Shown: positions 44,608-55,667 of the stretch, piece by piece
Layout of the letters: each line of letters begins with the position of its first letter
Numbering within the stretch: the stretch's first letter is position 1
NCBI RefSeq assembly: GCF_024586455.1
Contig: NW_026089624.1
Location: forward strand, 2,447,341-2,511,340
Reading direction: 5' to 3'
DNA from: Bactrocera neohumeralis
Lineage: Eukaryota > Arthropoda > Insecta > Diptera > Tephritidae
DNA: 64,000 nt
Program-made: the position numbers and the translations under genes
Notes under the pieces: generated by a model
What the model was told of the DNA's origin: nothing
Seen by the model: only the letters and a program-made list of their open reading frames with translations
The model's database searches: none

Positions 44608-44966
44608 ATATCATTCCAAAGATATTGAATTTTTTGTCCCCCTACCGCACTTAACAGGTATGGCACATTCATGAAATATTATTATTGAAACAAATGATTG
44701 TGAAAAAATATCTATAACGTGGCACGAACATTTTTCTTTGACTTCACAAAATTTCATCGATTTATCTCTAGTAGTTTATGAGAAAATAATTTTACAATTT
44801 TATAGTGCTCTAACTTTTAATATTCAATAACTATAACAAAAAATAGAATTTTGACGCAATATTTATATCACGGGTTTTGCGTCTTATCCCCTTCCTAATG
44901 AACTGCTAATTTTCAAAATCGATGATTTTGCGTAATTTTCATGGACCACTTGATGTGGTTTGACCC

Positions 44967-45322
44967 AGAATTTACAATAATACGAGGTAGTGATATACAA
45001 GTTAGAGCTTTCGATGATCGATGGAAAAGTGTTTAGCGTAATTGCTGATTTATCTTCACAAAGATCTGGCTTTTGTAACGCCACGCCTAAAATAATGAAT
45101 TACCTAGATGCCATTTGCAATTTGCCCAGATACAGTGACTTACTCAAATTCGGACTATCTTCTTATTTTATTAGTGGATTTACCAATGCAAGGTTCTGGC
45201 AATGCTAATAGTGAGAATACGGAATAGTTATATTGCGTGCACAAACAACCGGAGTGAACCGGGAATTAATTAAAAGGGTTTCAATGATTCTTCGCATATG
45301 GCTTCTGGATATCCCATACATT
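44967..45322 (+). pseudogene. Transib/RAG1-like transposase, piece 2 of 3 (tentative)
   Basis: The frame from 44990 reads VIYKLELSMIDGKVFSV then GFCNATPKIMNYL and LLKFGLSS, the DGK and CxxC(A)TPxxMN region of this family (first cysteine of the pair replaced by Ser-Gly). After a shift, TTGVNRELIKRVSMI precedes the CsRn1 insertion. It directly continues piece 1 across the foldback element. Confidence 0.45.
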
Positions 45323-45526
45323 TGTGGGATGTCCACAATAATTTTAGATTTATTATGATATAAAAAACTGATACAAAGTTGATGATTGAAAATGAAAATT
45401 AAATGGAGAGCGAAAATGATGAAACGTGCTAGCAGTCATGACAGCTTATCCAGTTTTTGGGTTGCCATATCTATGCTTTTTGCAGAGTTGCATTTCGGGT
45501 TGCCACATTACTTTGGGGTTGCCACA
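45323..45526 (-). repeat. 3' LTR of CsRn1-type element
   Basis: Begins TGTGGCAACCCCAAAG and ends ATTGTGGACATCCCACA on the minus strand. The polypurine tract TAGGGGGGAGCGA (45539-45527) precedes it. It has one full 19-bp unit of the internal repeat. Confidence 0.88.
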
Positions 45527-45538
45527 TCGCTCCCCCCT

Positions 45539-46238
45539 ATTGTGAAGACGAAAGCGTACTCGACGACCAGATTTTGTTCGGTACTCTTTGTGTTGAACTG
45601 TTTGATTCGACGGGGTTCGGTAATCTTCGGCGATGAAAGCTGCTTTTAACCGGTCGATGGTAATGTTTACGTCCTTCCCTCGGATTTTGACTTTGAAAAA
45701 TTTGTCGCCGCGTTCGACTACGGGAAATGGTCTCTCGTATGGTGGTTGAAGAGGTAGACGATTTGAGTCGTTTCACACGAAGACTGCTGGTGTTGAGTGT
45801 AAGTTCTTTTCTACGAATGGTACGTGCGCTGAGTTGTTTGTAGTTGATGGCGGCTTTAGTGAATGCATGCGTATGCGTAAATTTTCGACGAATTCACCTT
45901 CGTTGGCATTGTGCGTATGTTTTTCGGCAAAGAACTGGCCAGGTAATCGAAGTGTATTTCCATAAACCATCTCTGCGGGTGTCGCCTTTAAATCATCTCT
46001 CCATGAGGAACGAAAACCTAGGAGGATGAGTGTGAGAACTTCGACCCAGTTGTCTGTCATGTAGCATTTTATCGCTGCTTTTAATGATCTGTGCCATCGC
46101 TCTATAATTCCGTTTGACTCGGGGTGATACGCAGTGGTACGTAGGTGCTTGATACCTAAAAGTCTAGAAAGTTCGCGGAATAGTGTAGATTGAAATTGTC
46201 TGCCTTGGTCCGTTGTTTCTCTACTCGGTACTCCAAAT
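45539..46238 (-). pseudogene. CsRn1-type integrase C-terminal half
   Basis: After a frameshift at about 46238, scraps corresponding to the second aspartate and glutamate (SNGIIERWHRSLK-like sequence in mixed frames near 46130-46080) lead into the clean frame 46060-45773: WVEVLTLILLGFRSSWRDDL, PAEMVYGNTLRLPGQFF. The end continues in another frame as RGDKFFKVKIRGKDVNITID, a GPF/GPY-like C-terminal module. Confidence 0.8.
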
Positions 46239-47472
46239 CTAGCGATAAAAATTGAAAGCGATGGTCTCTGTCGGCATGTCTTCGAGCGGGAGTGCCTCTA
46301 ACCATCGGGAATAACGATCAACTATTGTCAAACAGTATCGATAACCCTTGCAAGGTGGTAACGGTCCGACGATATCCATATTTATGTAGTCAAATAGTTG
46401 CTCTGGTAACGTGAATGTCGATAACGGTGTTCTGTTGTGGCGCTGTACTTCAGCTCTTTGGCACGGGATGCACTGCCTGGACCATAAGCGGCAATCTTTT
46501 CGGAGACTCGGCCACACAAACTTTTCTGCAATCAATTTAATGGTTTTAGCGGCGCCGGTGTGTGCCATGTTATGTATGGAATCGAAAGCTGTTCTGCGAA
46601 ACGAAGGAGTTAAGTACGGTCGGACTTGGCTGGTGCTTACGTCACAGAAGATGTCTACAGCGGTGGCTGGAATCGTGAAAGGTTTGATTAATAGGCTGGT
46701 ATTCGAGTCTTGTAAGTCTTTGAGCTCTGAGTCAGACTTTTGACTCTCCGCAAGTTTGGCGAAGTCGATGGTGCTTGGAGTATGAATGGCGTCAATACGT
46801 GACATTGCATCAGCTACTACGTTTTCTCTTCCGGGGATGTACCGAATGTCTGTTGTGAATTGTGCGATGAATTCCGAATGCCGCATTTGACGCGGAGATG
46901 CCTTTTCAAGCTTTTGCTGGAACACAAACTGCAATGGCTTGTGGTCGGTGAGGTCTCTTCCTTCTAGCATATGTTGAAAATATTTGACTGCATTGTATGC
47001 CGCTAAAAGTTCAGTATCTTGTTTGTGTTTCAGTAAGGCGTTCGGAATAAAAACCTAGTGGTTGCCACTGGTCGTTGTCGTGTTGTTGTAGTACAGCTCC
47101 TGCCGCAGCTTCAGATGCATCCACCGTCAAACTGAGTGGCGCCCTGGGTTTTGGGTAAGCGAGTAAAGTTGCTTTGCATAAGTCGTTTTTGCATTGTTGA
47201 AATGCCTCCTTTGCTTCAACTGTCCAATCAACTGGCGATGTGTCGTTTTTCTTGTTCCCTTCTATGAGGTTCAATAGTGTCATCTGTCTTTCTGCGGCGC
47301 AAGGCAAAAATCTGCGAAAAAAGTTTACCATACCGAGAAAGCGTCGCAAATCGCATACTCTTGAAGGTAGGTTGAAATTTTGAATTGCCCGTACTCGTTC
47401 TTCTGGGGGTGAAATTCCACTGCTGTTTATTTTGAAACCTAAAAATTCAACTTCCGGTGACCAAGTGTGCAT
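46239..47472 (-). pseudogene. CsRn1-type RNase H and integrase N-terminal half
   Basis: VEFLGFKINSSGISPPEERV and LRRFLGMVNFFRRF are the RT thumb. LSLTVDASEAAAGAVLQQ and, after a break near 47000, TDHKPLQFVFQQ give RNase H, ending VVADAMSR. The integrase zinc domain (HNMAHTGAAKTIKLI...CRLWSRQCIPCQRAE) and first catalytic aspartate region (YINMDIVGPLPPC) follow. Confidence 0.85.
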
Positions 47473-48189
47473 TTCGAACGGTTGATAACAAGGCCGTACT
47501 CGCTTAGCTTTTTAAGTACTAACTGTAGATGATAACGATGTTGATTCATATCCTTCATATAGGTATGGCCAGGCGAAGTCGTATTCACGGAAGATGTGAT
47601 CCATGAATCAAACATGCCAAATGGCGTTGTAATTGCAGTCTTTGGTATGTCGTTTGGCTCCACAGGAATCTGGTGGTAGGCCCGACGCAGATCAAGTGTG
47701 GAAAAAGTTTTGCAACAATGCAGGGAATGAGTCAAATCGTGCAAGTGTGGCAGGGGGCACCTGTCAGGCTCGGTGACGACGTTTAGTCGCTGGAAATCCC
47801 AACAAGGCCTCCATTCGCCGTTTTTCTTCTTTGTCATGTGCAGTGGGCTTGCCCATGGGCTGCGCGATGGACGACAGATGCCTGCGTTCAGCAAGAGTTG
47901 TTTCTCGGCTTTTGCGGCTTCTACCTTCTCGGGAGATAAGCGTCTCGGTTTAGAGAAAACTGGTGGTCCTTTGGTGACGATATGGTGCGTGACAAAGTGT
48001 TGTGGTTTTTTGACTGAAGACTTTTCCATCGTGATGTCATCGAATTCCTTCAATAAATCGTAGAACGGCTGATAATCTTTGGTGTAAGATAAATTGGAAA
48101 CTACCTTTTTATCTGTTGATATTGAACATAGTGTGCTGGTGTTTGTGACGTCGTCGATGAGTTTGCGTTGTCGTAGGTTGACTGCTAAG
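47439..48189 (-). pseudogene. CsRn1-type RT with catalytic box deleted
   Basis: SKPRRLSPEKVEAAKAEKQ, SPWASPLHMTKKKNGEWRPC, RCPLPHLHDLTHSL and TFSTLDLRRAYHQIPV lead to TPFGMFDSW. The next readable block is HRYHLQLVLKKLSEYGLVIN. The stretch that should hold MPFGL...QRFMD and YxDD is absent, so about 40 residues with the catalytic aspartates are lost or scrambled. Polymerase activity is impossible. Confidence 0.85.
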
Positions 48190-48529
48190 TTGAAATGCTA
48201 TAGAAAATCAGCTCCGTTGATGGCTTGTGACGCATCGGCAATAATGAAATTCCAGGAATATTGGCGGCGTAGACCCAGATTGAGGAACATAGTTTTTTCG
48301 CCGTAAGTTTTTATGGTGGACTTGTTTGCTGCGTAGAGGTAGTTGTTTTTGTCCGGGCATCTACGTTGTTGTTGCGTCGGTGGAATTACGCTGACTTCAG
48401 CTCCCGTGTCGATGAGAAAGTTTATTGCGGATTTTTTGTCTCGAACGATTAAGCGGCGGTTTTTATTGTTAAGCCAGTCATCGACCGCCATTGACGACAG
48501 ACTAGTTAGTTTAACTTTTTTGCGCAAGG
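48190..48529 (-). pseudogene. CsRn1-type protease
   Basis: FLIDTGAEVSVIPP (about 48420-48380) is the retropepsin active site and FIIADASQAINGADFL the C-terminal strand. A stop at 48198-48200 separates it from the linker to RT. Confidence 0.85.
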
Positions 48530-49236
48530 GCTATGACATTTTTTGGCATCGTTACCAAATTTGTGATGGTACCAGCACAAACCATTCGAATTGTTGTTTT
48601 GCATACCGGAACGTGACGGAGGACGGCTTCTGCTGCGATTCCTAGGCCGACGATTTATTTTCGCCTTTCGGATTGATTGGGTTTTGCTGTGTTTGGAGTT
48701 TCGACCACGTGTACTTGTGGGGTGTCGCTAACCTCACATATTTTGTCCGCGAGCAGAGCAACTTTGTCGAGCGATTCATTGCTAATGGAAATTATTAGTC
48801 GCATGTTGGAAGGTAACCGACTCATCCAAATGGACTTTAGTAAATTTTCGTTGATCCCGCTGCCGGCTAGACTTCGCATTTCGCGCAAGAGCTGTGATGG
48901 ACGCATATCACCGAGCTCTTGTTCCTGCAGTAGTTTTTGCTCCGAGTCCGCGAATTGTGTTATCATTCGATTTTTTAGCGTGGTGTACAGTTCACTGTTC
49001 GGTAGATTAAGAATTATGTCGCTTATTTGAGCTAGCACGTTGCTTTCGATCGCGGCCATGACGGTGTGGTACTTTGTTTTGTCGCTCGTTATACCTGCAG
49101 CGAAATATTGTGACTCGACCTGTGCCATCCACAGTTCTGGCTTTGCGTGCCAGAATGGTGGGATCCTGATAGAAACTTTGGCCACTTCCACGTTGCGGGT
49201 TTGGATGTCCTCTGCCAATTGGCCCCGATGCTGCAA
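48530..49236 (-). pseudogene. CsRn1-type Gag
   Basis: The clean frame 49236-48655 contains IPPFWHAKPELWMAQVESQY, AGITSDKTKYHTVMAAI, ELGDMRPSQLLREMRSL and MSRLPSNMRLIISI, the capsid core of this clade. The zinc region CWYHHKFGNDAKKCHSPC (about 48583-48530) is in a second frame. Its ligands are C, H, C, C rather than CCHC, as known for CsRn1 elements. The start is shifted by one base relative to the nearest ATG. Confidence 0.85.
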
Positions 49237-49280
49237 ATTTTGTATTACCTGGTTTACCGCTTCTTTTCCGTCATTTTTCG

Positions 49281-49298
49281 ATCACGTCGGGGTCACCA
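49281..49298 (-). promoter_or_regulatory. tRNA-Trp primer-binding site
   Basis: TGGTGACCCCGACGTGAT, complementary to the 3' end of tRNA-Trp, lies 3 bases inside the 5' LTR. This primer is characteristic of CsRn1-clade elements. Confidence 0.8.
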
Positions 49299-49301
49299 AT
49301 A

Positions 49302-49585
49302 TGTGGGATGTCCACAATAATTTTAGATTTATTATAATATAAAAAACTTATACAAAGTTGATGATTGAAAATGAAAATGAAATGGAGAGCGAACTGATGA
49401 AGCGTGCTAGTAGTCGGGATGATGCGCCAAGAAGAAGAAAAGATGGCGGTTCGTCAAGCTGACAGCTTATCCAGTTTTTGGGTTGCCATATCTATGCTTT
49501 TTGCAGAGTTGCATTTGGGGTTGCCACATTACTTTGGGGTTGCCACATTACTTTGGCGTTGCCACATTACTTTGGGGTTGCCACA
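49302..49585 (-). repeat. 5' LTR of CsRn1-type element
   Basis: Same ends as the left LTR but 80 bp longer: three tandem copies of a 19-bp unit (plus strand TTGCCACATTACTTTGGGG, 49521-49577) plus an extra block near 49410-49455. Confidence 0.88.
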
Positions 49586-49790
49586 CATTCATAGATTTTG
49601 CGAATATGCTTTCGAAACTGCTCGGATTTTTTTCAACAGAATATCCGTGGTTCTGCATGCCTTCCTCAGTACACAAGGTATTTTTACGTTGCGGATATCA
49701 TCGATCTTATGTCGGAAGAGGCTTTAGAAGGCCAAATAAATACTCGTCTACATTACTCCCACAAATTACATAAAGTAATAGAGGCGTAAT
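49586..49790 (+). pseudogene. Transib/RAG1-like transposase, piece 3 of 3 (tentative)
   Basis: Immediately after the CsRn1 element: FCEYAFETARIFF, then YPWFCMPSSVHKVFLRCG in the next frame, then IDLMSEEALEGQINTRL. The (S)EExxE motif is where the third catalytic acidic residue of RAG1/Transib proteins would lie. Reading pieces 2 and 3 together without the CsRn1 element and one CATT restores collinearity, which supports a single original gene. Confidence 0.5.
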
Positions 49791-50338
49791 GCAGAGGAAT
49801 ATCAACCGCCCCAACTTCACTCAGCAAACAGATGGAGAAACAAAAGAGAACGATTTTCCCGCGTTTTTTACACAAAAGAATATTATCCCGCCAACACAGA
49901 AATCAAACAGAAGTGAACACAACTAGTGAGACATATGCAAGTGAACACAGTAAAACGTTTTTAAACAATGTGATAAAACAAATACTAGTGCACATTACAC
50001 TAAAAGAGGTCAACACTATCTCAAAATTCTAAATAAAGTAATACGGATACAACACAAGGATCCACGCAAATTCGTCAACAATACTCCACAGCGAAGGAAT
50101 CAACCGAACACACAAAACGGATTGTATTGTATTTGTAATTACAAAAACATGTATGTATATTAACCCTGAACTTTAACACTAGCTAATAAGAAATTAAGTA
50201 CAATTAATCAATATTGGAAACACACACACACACTCATATTTGTATATACCCAATGAAATTAAACTCATAATTTATAACGATTCGAATTACTTTCAATTAT
50301 TCACAAGCGGCCCCTTACGTCGACATACCTCGACATTT

Positions 50339-50355
50339 TTGGTCCTTCGAGCCGG
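50339..50355 (+). promoter_or_regulatory. Primer-binding site of BEL element 2
   Basis: TTGGTCCTTCGAGCCGG is identical to the primer site of BEL element 1 and lies just after a CA-ending LTR-like stretch. Confidence 0.75.
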
Positions 50356-50480
50356 ATAACAACATCAACGTTCCAGAATCCAACCCAAAAGTTAAAAGAG
50401 TGCACCCAAAAAACAAAAAGCTTGTACGCTGGATCAACAAATACCCCAACAAGTAACTAAAAACAAAAACAAACCGAAAT

Positions 50481-50776
50481 TAAGCGGTTATATCCACTTG
50501 TGTTGTTTTTTGAATGTACATATATTCAAGAATATTCTCTGAAAATTTCAAATCGATCCGACAATTAGTTTTGGAGATATGAGCGTATTACTAAGAACGT
50601 TTCCGAGTGTTCGAAAGTAGGCGGAGCAAGAGCCGGAGTAGCAGCTGTTTCTGTTTATACCTGAAACCTATGTTGAGGAATTTTAAGTTAAAAATATGTG
50701 AACTCATCAGTTAGAAGTGATCTTCCACGTGGACAAGTCGTGTTTGTTCGCAGTTTGTGTATTTCTCAGAAAAAAA
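50481..50776. other. BEL-2 leader / Mutator-like 5' region
   Basis: Joins the BEL-2 leader to the Mutator-like element. The terminal repeat of the latter was not recognised, so the boundary is unknown. Confidence 0.35.
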
Positions 50777-52350
50777 ATGCCTCGTAAAATTAACAGAGGA
50801 ACTCGTAGAACTTCCAATAAACAGTTGTCTCGAAGAAATAAACGGAAGAACGTTTTCAATCCGAAAACCGTGGAATATGATGAGAACAGTTTCAGAGCAA
50901 AAAAAATTTAAAGCGCAAGAGCAAATATTTATATCTCGCGATACGTCAGTTGAACATAGAATTTTAAATTTTATAACTGTGTTTACGGCAATTAATGAGT
51001 TTGAAAGGTGCTACTCAATTTTGTGGGCTAATGGACATGCCAGCTTTTTTGCTCCAAACTTCATATGATATCATCGTTAAAAATATCCACGAATGTGTGT
51101 CAGTAGTCACATATAAACTTTTAAAAAACTTGTGTTGAGGAAATGAATGCCTTGTCTGAACAGCAGGGTGATGAACATAAGAGTGATTTAACAGTCTCGG
51201 GAGATGAAACTTGGAAAAAAGGGGATTTACTTCTCTATTTGGAGTTACATCTCTAATTGGATACTACAGTGGAAAAATAATTGATCTTTTAGTTAAAAGC
51301 TCTTACTGTAAGCAATGCGAGCCTTGGAAATCTCACAAGGATACTGCTGAATATCAGGAATGGTGGAAAGAGCACAAAGACGTATGCTCAGCTAACCACA
51401 ATGGGTCTTCAGAAAAATGGAAGTTGTTGCTGTTATTACCATGTTCAAACGTTCATTGGAAAAGTATTAAGTTCGTTTTAGAAACTACGTCGGTGATAGT
51501 GACTCTAAAACTTATTCGGGGATTTTGAAGGCTGCTCCTTATGGTGAGACAGAAGTAACGAAGAAGAATGTATTGGGCAAGTTCAAAAAAGAAAGGGCAA
51601 ACGGCTAAGAGATATAGTAAATAATACTGTAGAACAAATAGAAGATAAGAATGGAAAAAAAGTTACTTGGTGGCAAAGGTAAATTGACTGGGAAACTTAT
51701 TGATAAATTAACTGTTTACTATGGTTTAGCAATTAGGAGACACTGTGATTCTGTTGAGAGTATGTATAAAGCCATTTGGGCATCTTATTTCCATAACTGC
51801 TCCACAGATAAAAACCCTCAGCATGATAATTGTCCTATAGGAGAAAACTCGTGGTGTTCGTGGCAAAAAGCGCGAGCCTTGGCAACTTTGCCCAGCTATA
51901 AACATGATTATGAGGCCTTACCACCTGATGTTGCAACAGCTATTTTTCCAATTTACGAAGATCTCAGTTACAAAAAATTATTTGAACGATGCGTTGGTGG
52001 TTTTACCCAGAACAATAATGAAAGTTATAATCAGCTGATATGGAAAATAACTTCAAAAATTATTCCAGCAGCTCAAAAATTGTGGAAATAACTGCAAACA
52101 TTGCAGCCGGGGTCTTTAATGAAGGTAAAACATCTCTTTTTATTATATGAGTGCTATGGGATTATCACTTGTACCCAATGCTCATTCTTACGTGAGTAAA
52201 GCAGACGCAGAGCGCATCTCAATTTCGGACGCAAGAGCGCAAGGGTCGACGCGCGAAGAGGATGGCTCGTAGACAACAATAATTAAAAGTTTTGACGGCA
52301 AACGACGAAGCAGAGGGTTCCTCTTATGGTGCTGGAATAGATGACACGAT
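50777..52350 (+). pseudogene. Mutator-like transposase gene (arthropod MULE type)
   Basis: The ATG at 50777 begins MPRKINRGTRRTSNKQ. Conserved blocks appear across frames: FITVFTAINEFERC, LTVSGDETWKKGDL and its continuation FTSLFGVTSLIGYYSGKIID, then VKSSYCKQCEPW, EWWKEHKDVCSANHNGSS, TYSGILKAAPYGETEVTK, GGKGKLTGKLIDKLTVYYGL, AIRRHCDSVESMYKAIWASY and FTQNNNESYNQLIWK. It ends with SYVSKADAERISISDARAQG near 52190-52240. These match the Mutator-like transposase domain widespread in arthropods. At least five shifts and one stop; no terminal repeats were confirmed. Confidence 0.8.
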
Positions 52351-52647
52351 GTAAGTTGAAAAAAAAAATCTTAATTTAGTGTAAATCGTTCCTGAAACTT
52401 TAAGCTCATTTATCTCAAAAAAAAAAAAAACAGAAAAAAGCGGAAAAAGCCATATATGTATTTTCAATAGAATAATACCATATAAAGTCGCCGTTGGGTT
52501 GACAAAAATTTTATTTGTACTAAGTAATTATATGTATATACATACATACATACACTTACCCAAGAAAAGAAGTGCAATAATAAAATATATGCATATATTT
52601 TGCTGTCGGCTATTGCATTCTTCTCGTTGAACTAAAATTATATCTTA

Positions 52648-52676
52648 CTAGCTGACCCCGCAGCAGTTGTCCTGCG
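52648..52676 (-). terminator. Helitron 3' end, left arm
   Basis: On the minus strand CGCAG, eight bases, then CTGCG forms a hairpin (52676-52659), followed by GGGTCAG and CTAG. This hairpin plus CTRR is the rolling-circle termination signal of Helitrons. Confidence 0.75.
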
Positions 52677-53273
52677 TGAAATTATGTGTTTTGAAATGAA
52701 AAAAAGTTGAAATTATATTGTGTCGAAAATGATTTATTTTCGATTTTTCTACATTTTTTTTAATGTAGCGCAACTCAATAAACATAATTTTTTGATCTCT
52801 GTTCTGGTGCGTAAATATATAGAGAAGATGGGTTTCCAACTCGTCAACACGCCACATATATCTGGCCGTGTCAAAAACATAGCATTTCCCGATTTCCTTG
52901 TGACCTGTTGATTGTCAACGCAAAGGCAATTTTTCCTGGAAATTGAATACGTTTGAACTTAAATGGCTGTCCCTTGTATTCGATAACTGCGTCATAATCA
53001 GTCGGGTTCCATTACACAGTTTCGGCGCATGAAGATTGTGAAACGTAATAATGACAGATCCAACTGTGAGACGCAATTTGGAAATTCCACTGGATAATTT
53101 ACGGTTTCGTCTTCTTTGTCAAGACGATCGATCGATTTATATGAGCGCAAACCTCCCAGAATTTGACTTTGAATCTTCCAGTTTAAGTCATTAACATCGG
53201 TATTTTTGGCAGCTAAAATTGCGCGTGCACTCAAGCAATTGCAGTTACGATAATTTGGCCAATGTTCGGACAA
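52677..53273 (-). pseudogene. Helitron left arm: helicase C-terminus
   Basis: HWPNYRNCNCLSARAILAAK, DVNDLNWKIQSQIL, LRSYKSIDRLDKED and VNYPVEF belong to the PIF1-type helicase. After shifts come FALTINRSQG and RYMWRVDELETHLLYIF, the last helicase motifs. Frameshifts throughout. Confidence 0.8.
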
Positions 53274-53933
53274 ATATTCGTGATGAGTTGATCTCCGTTG
53301 AAGTGAATTGACAAAAGGGATGTGAAATTGATATCAAACCACTGGAAGTATCAATCGAAATTTGCCCATTTCCAATTCTTAGCGAATACAATGTAAAATG
53401 TCATCGGCAATGTCATTTTTTCGTATCCCATAATTAACGCGAATTTGAAGGCTGATATGTCGAAATGATCTTCGCGAAGAGTATGCGAACTTCAGTGGCA
53501 TGGGAAGTAACTATCGCATTGTCCTTCGTCTGTTTCCAGTGATTATCATATTCCAGCAAATGCAACTGCTGGCATGCTTCTCAAAAAGTTGCACACACTG
53601 TACCATTCACAATACGCAATGACTTAAATGAAGTTGAACCGCGAGACGCACAACAGTCGGAAAACTTTCATGAATTGCAAAAGTAAATATCCTACAAAGC
53701 GCTTTATTGCAGTTCACACCCATTCGATCCTGCTGATCGCATATCGTTCAAGGCCAATAACCGCAATGTTGCTTTCTTTAGTGACGTACTTGCAAACGTT
53801 TTTGATCGATTTCACCAATCTGCAATATTCAACATTGACATGAGTTTTGAATGTGAGTTAGACAAAAGTGGCGAATATGGTACGATCCATGTGTTGTCAA
53901 CTTCGATGTGTTGTTAACGCCGATATTCACGCC

Positions 53934-54535
53934 TCTAAATGCTAAATGTTCTGCCATTGTCGTCTGGTGAGCGACGCCGATACAGTGAATATCCATCATT
54001 TCTCATTTCCGTTTCCGAAAGAAAAGCACATGAGTAGTGTTTCGTGCATTTATTGTCAAACATACAAACCAAAGTGGGATTGTAAGGTTCGCAAGGTCCA
54101 TGAACCATATTGGTTTTCACCACTTCGTATAATTCTGGATCTATCTCTGAATCAGAAATTTCCGCTGAAATGACTTCATCAATTTGATCTGGTGTAATCA
54201 CCATACGCATCCAAAGAAGAATGTGTGCGTGCGGAAAACATCTTTTTTGCTACTCAACAGAATACATTCAGCATCTAACAGCACCATTTATACCATAGGT
54301 TGCTTTAAGATAAAGACCATAAACATCGCAGCTATTGTTTAATAAGTCGTGCTGTGATTTCGTTACGATCGCTAGCTGATTGACCGCGATCCATAATTCC
54401 GCACGTACGTCATCGCATTTTGGAAGTACTTCTTGCCTTTTCTTAGGCTGCCATACGTTGATGGCAAAAAGAACGCCGACCAATATTAACGCGACCTCTT
54501 CGTGGCTTCGTAACAAATTTCAATATGCAATTGAT
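53934..54535 (-). pseudogene. Helitron left arm: Rep region
   Basis: DVRAELWIAVNQLAIVT, then the HUH-type PHAHI just upstream of 54210, then VITPDQIDEVISAEISDSEI, NMVHGPCEPYNPTLVC and KCTKHYSCAF. These are the Rep (rolling-circle nickase) C-terminal blocks. Between here and the helicase end (53274-53933) is degraded sequence of the same gene. Confidence 0.8.
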
Positions 54536-55462
54536 CACATTGTGTGAAACAAACATAAAGTTTTCACTGAATAATTTTAAATACTTTTTCCTTTGGATAG
54601 CCGGAATAAAAAAGCAAGCGATCAAAATTGAACAATTCAAATTATTTACAAATCAAAATATTGAAAAACAAAACAAACAAAATTCGAAAAAAATGTGTAT
54701 GGAAAATGTTACTTTTTGGAATTGTCCAATTTTCCGACTTCTCCTCATGAAAAGTATAAGGTATTCTGTTTCTAAACCTTTTCCGATCCACAACAAACAA
54801 CCTTTCAATTTCAAGATTGGTTCAACCGTTCTCTTAGTTTTACTAACAAACAAACAGTCATTTTTATTGTAACGTTTGTATGGGGAAAAGAAAAGGGCTG
54901 TTTTTAGGGGTTTTCTGTAAATTATTCGAATTTTTCTCACCGTAAAAACCATCTTTGAACTTCAACAAACATTTAAGAAAAAGAATTGGCCAAATTGGTC
55001 CAGGCGTTATTGAGTTATGAGCGTACATACATTTTGACGATTCATTTTTATTTATGTAGATATATAAAAATGAAACGTAAAATGTGTTGGCAATACTCGA
55101 CTCAACAACGCCTGGACCAATTTTGCCAATTATTGCCGGAAAACGCCTAAAAAAAGCCCTTTTCTTTTTCCCATACAAACGAATGAACGTTTATTTGCTA
55201 ATAACGCTAAGTGAATGGCTGCACCAATTTTGATGAAATTTTCAGAGTTTGTTCGTTGTAGATCGGCGAAGGTTTAGATATAAAAATACATTCTACTTTT
55301 CATGAGGAAAAGTCGGAAAATTGGACAATTCCAAAAATTAACTGTTTTCAATACAAGTTTTTTTTTTCAATTTTTGTTTGTTTGGTTTTTCAATATTTTG
55401 ATTTGTACATTATTTGAATCGTTCAATTTCGGTCGCTTCGTTTTTTATTCCGGCAAGGCAAG
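54536..55462. other. Centre of the Helitron palindrome
   Basis: Non-coding, AT-rich. Left and right halves are imperfect inverted copies around about 55050. Short open frames on both strands mirror each other (for example near 54653-54952 and 55302-55568), which marks duplication rather than separate genes. Confidence 0.7.
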
Positions 55463-55667
55463 GCAAGGGTCATGTGTAGAAGTTCACGCAAGTGAGGAAA
55501 GTTCTCTGATCGCCATTCACTTGGGAGTGGCCAGAAACGATTCTTTTACATATGACTCAAGCAGCTAACGACTTCCGGTCTTTGACCAAGTATCCTCTGG
55601 GTAGCCTAAGAACATCCGCTCGAAGGTGAGCTAAAGTGAGAAGGCGAAACATCCCCTGCATAGGGTT

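Larger units (their letters stand above)
34998..44966. mobile_element. Foldback element with about 310-bp inverted arms, split by a BEL element
   Basis: 34998-35310 and 44655-44966 are inverted copies (outer end GGGTCAAACCAC(G/A)TCAAGTGG, then TCATCGATTTTGAAAATTAG and CGACGAAATTTTGTGAAGTC). Arms continue with lower similarity to near the BEL LTRs, so the original element was little more than a palindrome of about 0.8 kb. No coding sequence of its own is seen. It interrupts the Transib-like gene between pieces 1 and 2. Confidence 0.75.
45323..49585 (-). mobile_element. CsRn1-type gypsy LTR retrotransposon
   Basis: LTRs at both ends, tRNA-Trp primer site, polypurine tract, CHCC-type Gag zinc region, protease, RT, RNase H and integrase all in order on the minus strand. 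CATT stands on both outer sides (45319-45322 and 49586-49589), a 4-bp target duplication. The tRNA-Trp primer and CHCC Gag together are diagnostic of the CsRn1 clade. Confidence 0.88.

Noticed and set aside
49404..49773. Frames of about 100 codons over the LTR repeats
   Set aside because: They read through the CsRn1 LTR and its 19-bp repeats; only the part after 49586 belongs to a gene relic.
54653..55568. Frames near the Helitron centre with similar peptides on both strands
   Set aside because: They mirror each other because of the palindrome, are AT-rich and match no family.
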